Of a stretch of 44,315 bases of DNA, positions 41,334 through 44,315 are shown one piece after another. The DNA is from Tannerellaceae bacterium (GTDB taxonomy: Bacteria > Bacteroidota > Bacteroidia > Bacteroidales > Tannerellaceae). The notes below the pieces were generated by a model. The model made no database searches, was not told where the DNA came from, and saw only the letters and a program-made list of their open reading frames with translations. Location of the stretch: contig JAITAD010000071.1 of assembly GCA_031284275.1 (NCBI GenBank), forward strand, positions 1 through 44,315, in the 5' to 3' direction. The position numbers and the translations under genes are program-made. Positions within the stretch are counted from its first letter, which is position 1. Every line of letters starts with the position of its first letter.

Positions 41334-42542
41334 TTAACGCCCGATAAGATGACGGATAAAGGTATCGCCGGAGATCAGTCCGTAACGGCCTGCATGGACG
41401 GCGGTTTCATCGAAACGGCATACGGTGTCAGCCGGCTCTCCCGGCTTGTAGATGAGGAAAGGGACAGGGTCGTTTGTGTGGGTACGAAGAGCGCAAGGGG
41501 TGGGGTGGTCGGGGAGGACGGCGATGGTGACGGGTTCATTCCATGTACTGACGGCCTCGTATATCGGCCGGACGGCACGTCTGTCGAGGTTCTCAATGGT
41601 GCGTACTTTGAGTCTGACGTCTCCTTCGTGTCCGGCTTCGTCACTGGCTTCGATGTGGAGATAGACGAAGTCGTTCGTCCGGAGTGCATCAATGGCGGCG
41701 GCGGCTTTGCCTTCGTAGTTAGTGTCGTAAAGTCCGGTAGCCCCCTCGACAAGGATAGGGGTTAAACCGGCATAGACACCGATGCCGCGGATGAGATCTA
41801 CGGCAGAAATGACGGCGCCGGATTGGAAGCCGTACATCTCGGACAGGGTACGCATGGCGGGGCGGTATCCGGGCGACCATGGCCAGAGGCTGTTGGCCGG
41901 ATCCTTCCCTTGTTCGATGCGCCGGAGATTGACAGGATGAGTGGGGAGCAATTCTTGTGATTTGAGAATTAACTCGTTGAGCAACCGGGCGGTATCAGCC
42001 GCTTCGGGGACGTCGGCTGTGACAAGGTGGGAACGGAAAGGGTGCAGTGGAACGTCGTGCGGCGGGGTACAGCCGACCCGTTTATCGCCGTTACGGACGA
42101 CGAGCAGGTGCCGATAGGAAACGCCCGTATGAAAACGGATACGTTCATTTCCCAGATGTTCGTTGAGGAAACGGATGAGTTCGTCGGCTTCTTCGGTGGA
42201 GATATGTCCGGCGGAGTGGTTCTTGATGAGATTCCCTTTTACGCAGATGAGGTTGCAACGCATTGCCAATTCGCCGGAGGCAAGTTCGACACCCATGCTT
42301 GCGGCTTCGAGTACACCCCGTCCTTCAAAAACGTCGGAGAGATGATAACCGAGGACGGAGAGATTGGCCACTTCGCTGCCGGGATGAAAACCCTGCGGGA
42401 CGGTTTGCAACCGCCCCGTTGCGCCGCGCGCCGCCAGCATGTCCATGCAGGGTGTGGCGGCAAATTGCAGGGGGGTTTTGTACCCTAAGGCTTCGACAGG
42501 CTCGTCGGCCATGCCGTCGCCCAAAATGATGATAGTCTTCAT
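41334..42542 (-). CDS. apgM: 2,3-bisphosphoglycerate-independent phosphoglycerate mutase, archaeal type
   Basis: This glycolytic enzyme interconverts 3- and 2-phosphoglycerate without a bisphosphoglycerate cofactor. The 402-residue length fits the ApgM family, part of the alkaline-phosphatase superfamily. The metal site opens with IIILGDGMADEP (D9). The phospho-acceptor serine is S56 in GFHPGSEVANLSVLGY, and C-terminal metal ligands lie in YLHIEASDEAGHEGD (His/Asp) and VLPDHPTPCALRTHTNDPVP. A perfect -7 box only 8 nt before the ATG suggests a nearly leaderless transcript. It diverges from mdh. Confidence 0.94.
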   Translation of the reverse strand: MKTIIILGDGMADEPVEALGYKTPLQFAATPCMDMLAARGATGRLQTVPQGFHPGSEVANLSVLGYHLSDVFEGRGVLEAASMGVELASGELAMRCNLICVKGNLIKNHSAGHISTEEADELIRFLNEHLGNERIRFHTGVSYRHLLVVRNGDKRVGCTPPHDVPLHPFRSHLVTADVPEAADTARLLNELILKSQELLPTHPVNLRRIEQGKDPANSLWPWSPGYRPAMRTLSEMYGFQSGAVISAVDLIRGIGVYAGLTPILVEGATGLYDTNYEGKAAAAIDALRTNDFVYLHIEASDEAGHEGDVRLKVRTIENLDRRAVRPIYEAVSTWNEPVTIAVLPDHPTPCALRTHTNDPVPFLIYKPGEPADTVCRFDETAVHAGRYGLISGDTFIRHLIGR

Positions 42543-42549
42543 GGGGCTG

Positions 42550-42557
42550 CAAAGGTA
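42550..42557 (-). promoter_or_regulatory. -7 promoter box directly before apgM
   Basis: The minus strand reads TACCTTTG, an exact match whose last base lies 8 nt before the start codon A at 42542. Transcription would begin within about 5 nt of the ATG. Confidence 0.5.
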
Positions 42558-42626
42558 GGGTAATATTCCTCACAAGGGTAAAAAATAAGGGTCGAGGCGT
42601 ATGGACGGAGGTTCCGGAAAAGATTG

Positions 42627-42634
42627 TACATTTG
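42627..42634 (+). promoter_or_regulatory. -7 promoter box for mdh
   Basis: TACATTTG matches TAnnTTTG exactly and ends 40 nt before the chosen mdh ATG at 42674. Its position also argues against an mdh start at 42632, which would lie inside the box. Confidence 0.6.
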
Positions 42635-42673
42635 CAGAGGTTTCAGAATAGCAAATCAAAGGAGATTAAGGAG

Positions 42674-43615
42674 ATGTCCAAAATAACAGTAGTCGGCGCC
42701 GGCAATGTGGGCGCAACGTGTGCGAACGTGCTTGCGTTTAATGAGGTGGCCGATGAGGTGGTAATGCTTGACGTCAAAGAGGGCGTCTCCGAAGGCAAGT
42801 CGATAGATGTGATGCAGACAGCCCAGTTGCTGGGTTTCGATACGCGTCTGTCGGGCTATACGAACGATTATGCCAAAACGTCGGGGTCGGACGTGGTGGT
42901 GATCACTTCGGGCGTCCCGCGCAAACCGGGGATGACGCGCGAAGAGCTTATTGGTGTTAATGCAGGTATTGTCAAGGCGGTGGCCGGTGAGGCGTTGAAA
43001 TATTCTCCCGACGCTGTTCTGGTGGTTATTGCCAATCCGATGGATACGATGACTTACCTTTCGCTCAAAACACTTGGTTTGCCGAAGAACCGTATCATCG
43101 GGATGGGTGGCGCCCTCGACAGTTCCCGTTTCAAATATTACCTTTCCCAAGCCTTGGGTTGCAATGCCAATGAGGTGGAAGGGATAGTTATCGGCGGTCA
43201 CGGCGATACGACGATGATTCCGCTCGTCAGTTTGGCTACCTACAAAGGTATTCCCGTGACGAAACTGCTCAGTGCCGAACAGTTGGACGAAGTGGTTAAA
43301 TCTACGATGGTGGGCGGGGCGACGCTGACGAAATTGTTGGGTACCTCGGCGTGGTATGCTCCCGGTGCGGCGGGCGCCCTCGTTGCCGAAGCGGTCGTTC
43401 ACGACCAGAAAAAGCTTATCCCCTGCTCCGTCGCTCTCGAGGGCGAGTATGGTGAATCGGATATCTGTATCGGTGTGCCCGTCGTGCTGGGGCGTAAGGG
43501 CGTAGAAAAAATCGTTGAGTTGCAGTTGAGCGCCGACGAAAAAACGCTCTTTGCCAAGAGTGCGGCTGCTGTGCGTGCGACCAATGCGGTGTTGAAAGAG
43601 ATAAACGCCTTGTAA
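42674..43615 (+). CDS. mdh: Malate dehydrogenase
   Basis: Mdh interconverts malate and oxaloacetate with NAD. The ATG at 42674 is preferred over 42632 because it follows AAGGAG, starts at the usual place (MSKITVVGAGNVGATCANVL), and the earlier ATG overlaps the promoter box. The 313 residues are of the LDH-like MDH type. The NAD loop is GAGNVGA, and D at the end of the second strand (MLDVKEG) selects NAD over NADP. The mobile loop SGVPRKPGMTREELIGVN carries the substrate arginines, and the catalytic His lies in VIGGHGDTTMIPLVS. In Bacteroidota the enzyme serves the reductive branch toward fumarate and succinate. It is followed 11 nt later by greA. Confidence 0.96.
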   Translation: MSKITVVGAGNVGATCANVLAFNEVADEVVMLDVKEGVSEGKSIDVMQTAQLLGFDTRLSGYTNDYAKTSGSDVVVITSGVPRKPGMTREELIGVNAGIVKAVAGEALKYSPDAVLVVIANPMDTMTYLSLKTLGLPKNRIIGMGGALDSSRFKYYLSQALGCNANEVEGIVIGGHGDTTMIPLVSLATYKGIPVTKLLSAEQLDEVVKSTMVGGATLTKLLGTSAWYAPGAAGALVAEAVVHDQKKLIPCSVALEGEYGESDICIGVPVVLGRKGVEKIVELQLSADEKTLFAKSAAAVRATNAVLKEINAL

Positions 43616-43626
43616 GCGTCTGTGCC

Positions 43627-44097
43627 ATGACTGTTCGTTACATGACGGAAGAAGGCCGCAACAAGTTGCTGGCAGAGATCAATTACTTGGAAAACGTCAA
43701 ACGTCCTGCCATTTCTGCACAGATAGCGGAAGCCCGCGACAAAGGTGATTTGTCGGAGAACGCCGAATACGATGCCGCCAAGGAGGCTCAAGGTATTATG
43801 GAGGCAAAATTGGCCTCGCTCAAAGAGGCGCTTCTCGAAGCCCGTCTTATTGATGAGACGCGCGTAAAAACAGATGAGGTACAGATACTCAACAAGGTGA
43901 AAATCCAAAACGTCAAGACGGGTGCAGTGATGTCGTATACGTTGGTGGCATCGGAAGAAGCCAATATCAAAGAGGGCAAACTCTCCATTGATACGCCCAT
44001 CGCTCAGGGTTTGGTGGGGAAAAAAGTGGGAGAGACGGCTGAGATACAAGTCCCCTCCGGATTGATGACCTTCAAGATACTCGAAATAACCCTTTGA
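43627..44097 (+). CDS. greA: Transcription elongation factor GreA
   Basis: GreA enters the RNA polymerase secondary channel and stimulates cleavage of backtracked transcripts. The 156 residues show the N-terminal coiled coil with the acidic tip (ISAQIAEARDKGDLSENAEY, then DAAKEAQ) and the C-terminal FKBP-like domain (YTLVASEEANIKEGKLSIDT, then PIAQGLVGKKVGETAEIQVP). The start at 43627 (MTVRYMTEEG) is chosen; ATG at 43642 is possible. It is likely co-transcribed with mdh (11-nt gap). Confidence 0.96.
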   Translation: MTVRYMTEEGRNKLLAEINYLENVKRPAISAQIAEARDKGDLSENAEYDAAKEAQGIMEAKLASLKEALLEARLIDETRVKTDEVQILNKVKIQNVKTGAVMSYTLVASEEANIKEGKLSIDTPIAQGLVGKKVGETAEIQVPSGLMTFKILEITL

Positions 44098-44133
44098 TAT
44101 TGCGAAAAACAGTTTAATCTATTCACACATAAA

Positions 44134-44315
44134 ATGCTAAGGAAGATGGTACTGAAATCATCCCGTGAGGAGAATACCCAAGGCGTTCTCCACAACATCC
44201 TCGCCGTCGGCACATCGGTGAAAGGGGACATCACCACCGAGGTAGATTTTCGCCTGGATGGTAAGATTGAGGGGAATATCCTTTGTAACGGTAAGATCGT
44301 TATCGGCCCCAAAGG
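44134..44315 (+). CDS. Bactofilin, N-terminal part (cut by window edge)
   Basis: The frame from ATG at 44134 (a second ATG at 44146 is also possible) runs open to the window end. After a short polar N-terminus (MLRKMVLKSSREENTQG) comes the opening of a bactofilin beta-helix: NILAVGTSVKGDITTEVDFR, LDGKIEGNILCNGKIVIGPK. Bactofilins are polymer-forming cytoskeletal proteins that organise envelope growth or protein placement without nucleotide. It starts 36 nt after greA with no clear promoter, so it may be in the same transcript. Confidence 0.85.
   Translation, partial: MLRKMVLKSSREENTQGVLHNILAVGTSVKGDITTEVDFRLDGKIEGNILCNGKIVIGPK

Overview
This window comes from a member of the Bacteroidota, most likely order Bacteroidales, with moderately high G+C. 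The evidence is the gene content: TonB-dependent receptors, a Porin_10-type porin, type IX secretion (T9SS) components and T9SS-type C-terminal domains, BspA-like leucine-rich-repeat surface proteins, the long form of IspG, and an archaeal-type phosphoglycerate mutase. Many intergenic regions also carry the Bacteroidota -7 promoter motif TAnnTTTG. Genus cannot be fixed from the sequence; a Tannerella-like or related oral/gut lineage would fit. No rRNA, tRNA, insertion sequence, integrase or CRISPR array was found.

Layout. (1) 1-5575: the start of a TonB-dependent receptor (minus strand) diverges from a three-gene unit. That unit encodes a Hanks-type Ser/Thr kinase with one membrane segment and a WG-like tail, a small TPR/beta-barrel-like envelope protein, and a lipoprotein with FN3-like repeats and a Kelch-like propeller. 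The gap between the divergent genes holds two palindromes and a terminator-like hairpin. (2) 5586-10528: serine, cysteine and sugar-phosphate metabolism (serine acetyltransferase, serC, serA, pgi, a HAD phosphatase). (3) 10616-19504: a tetraheme NapC/NrfH-like cytochrome fused to a formylglycine-generating-enzyme-like domain, then folC, a porin, one reading frame joining RdgB (XTP/dITP pyrophosphatase) to PorZ (T9SS surface protein), and murB. (4) 19505-23523: a possible small RNA, then minus-strand genes for a DUF2520 protein, a TonB-dependent receptor and two tiny membrane proteins. (5) 23524-28282: a gene-poor stretch with an inverted-repeat element and 22-nt repeats leads into a 1325-aa BspA-like protein with a clear terminator. 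(6) 28366-36104: a protein of an uncharacterised Bacteroidota family, then minus-strand ispG, dtd, uvrC, tkt and a lone FecCD-type permease. (7) 36192-37629: six tandem 41-bp units, each an 11-bp inverted repeat, run into the promoter of a Fic-domain protein with a C-terminal winged helix; a G9/C9 hairpin ends the gene. (8) 37641-44315: a second BspA-like protein, phosphoglycerate mutase, malate dehydrogenase, greA and the start of a bactofilin.

The strongest candidates for something undescribed are the Fic gene with its operator-like array, the RdgB-PorZ single reading frame (which could be cut by signal peptidase into a cytoplasmic enzyme and an exported protein), the cytochrome-FGE fusion, and two possible short RNAs. 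All functional statements rest on reading motifs by eye; no database search was run.
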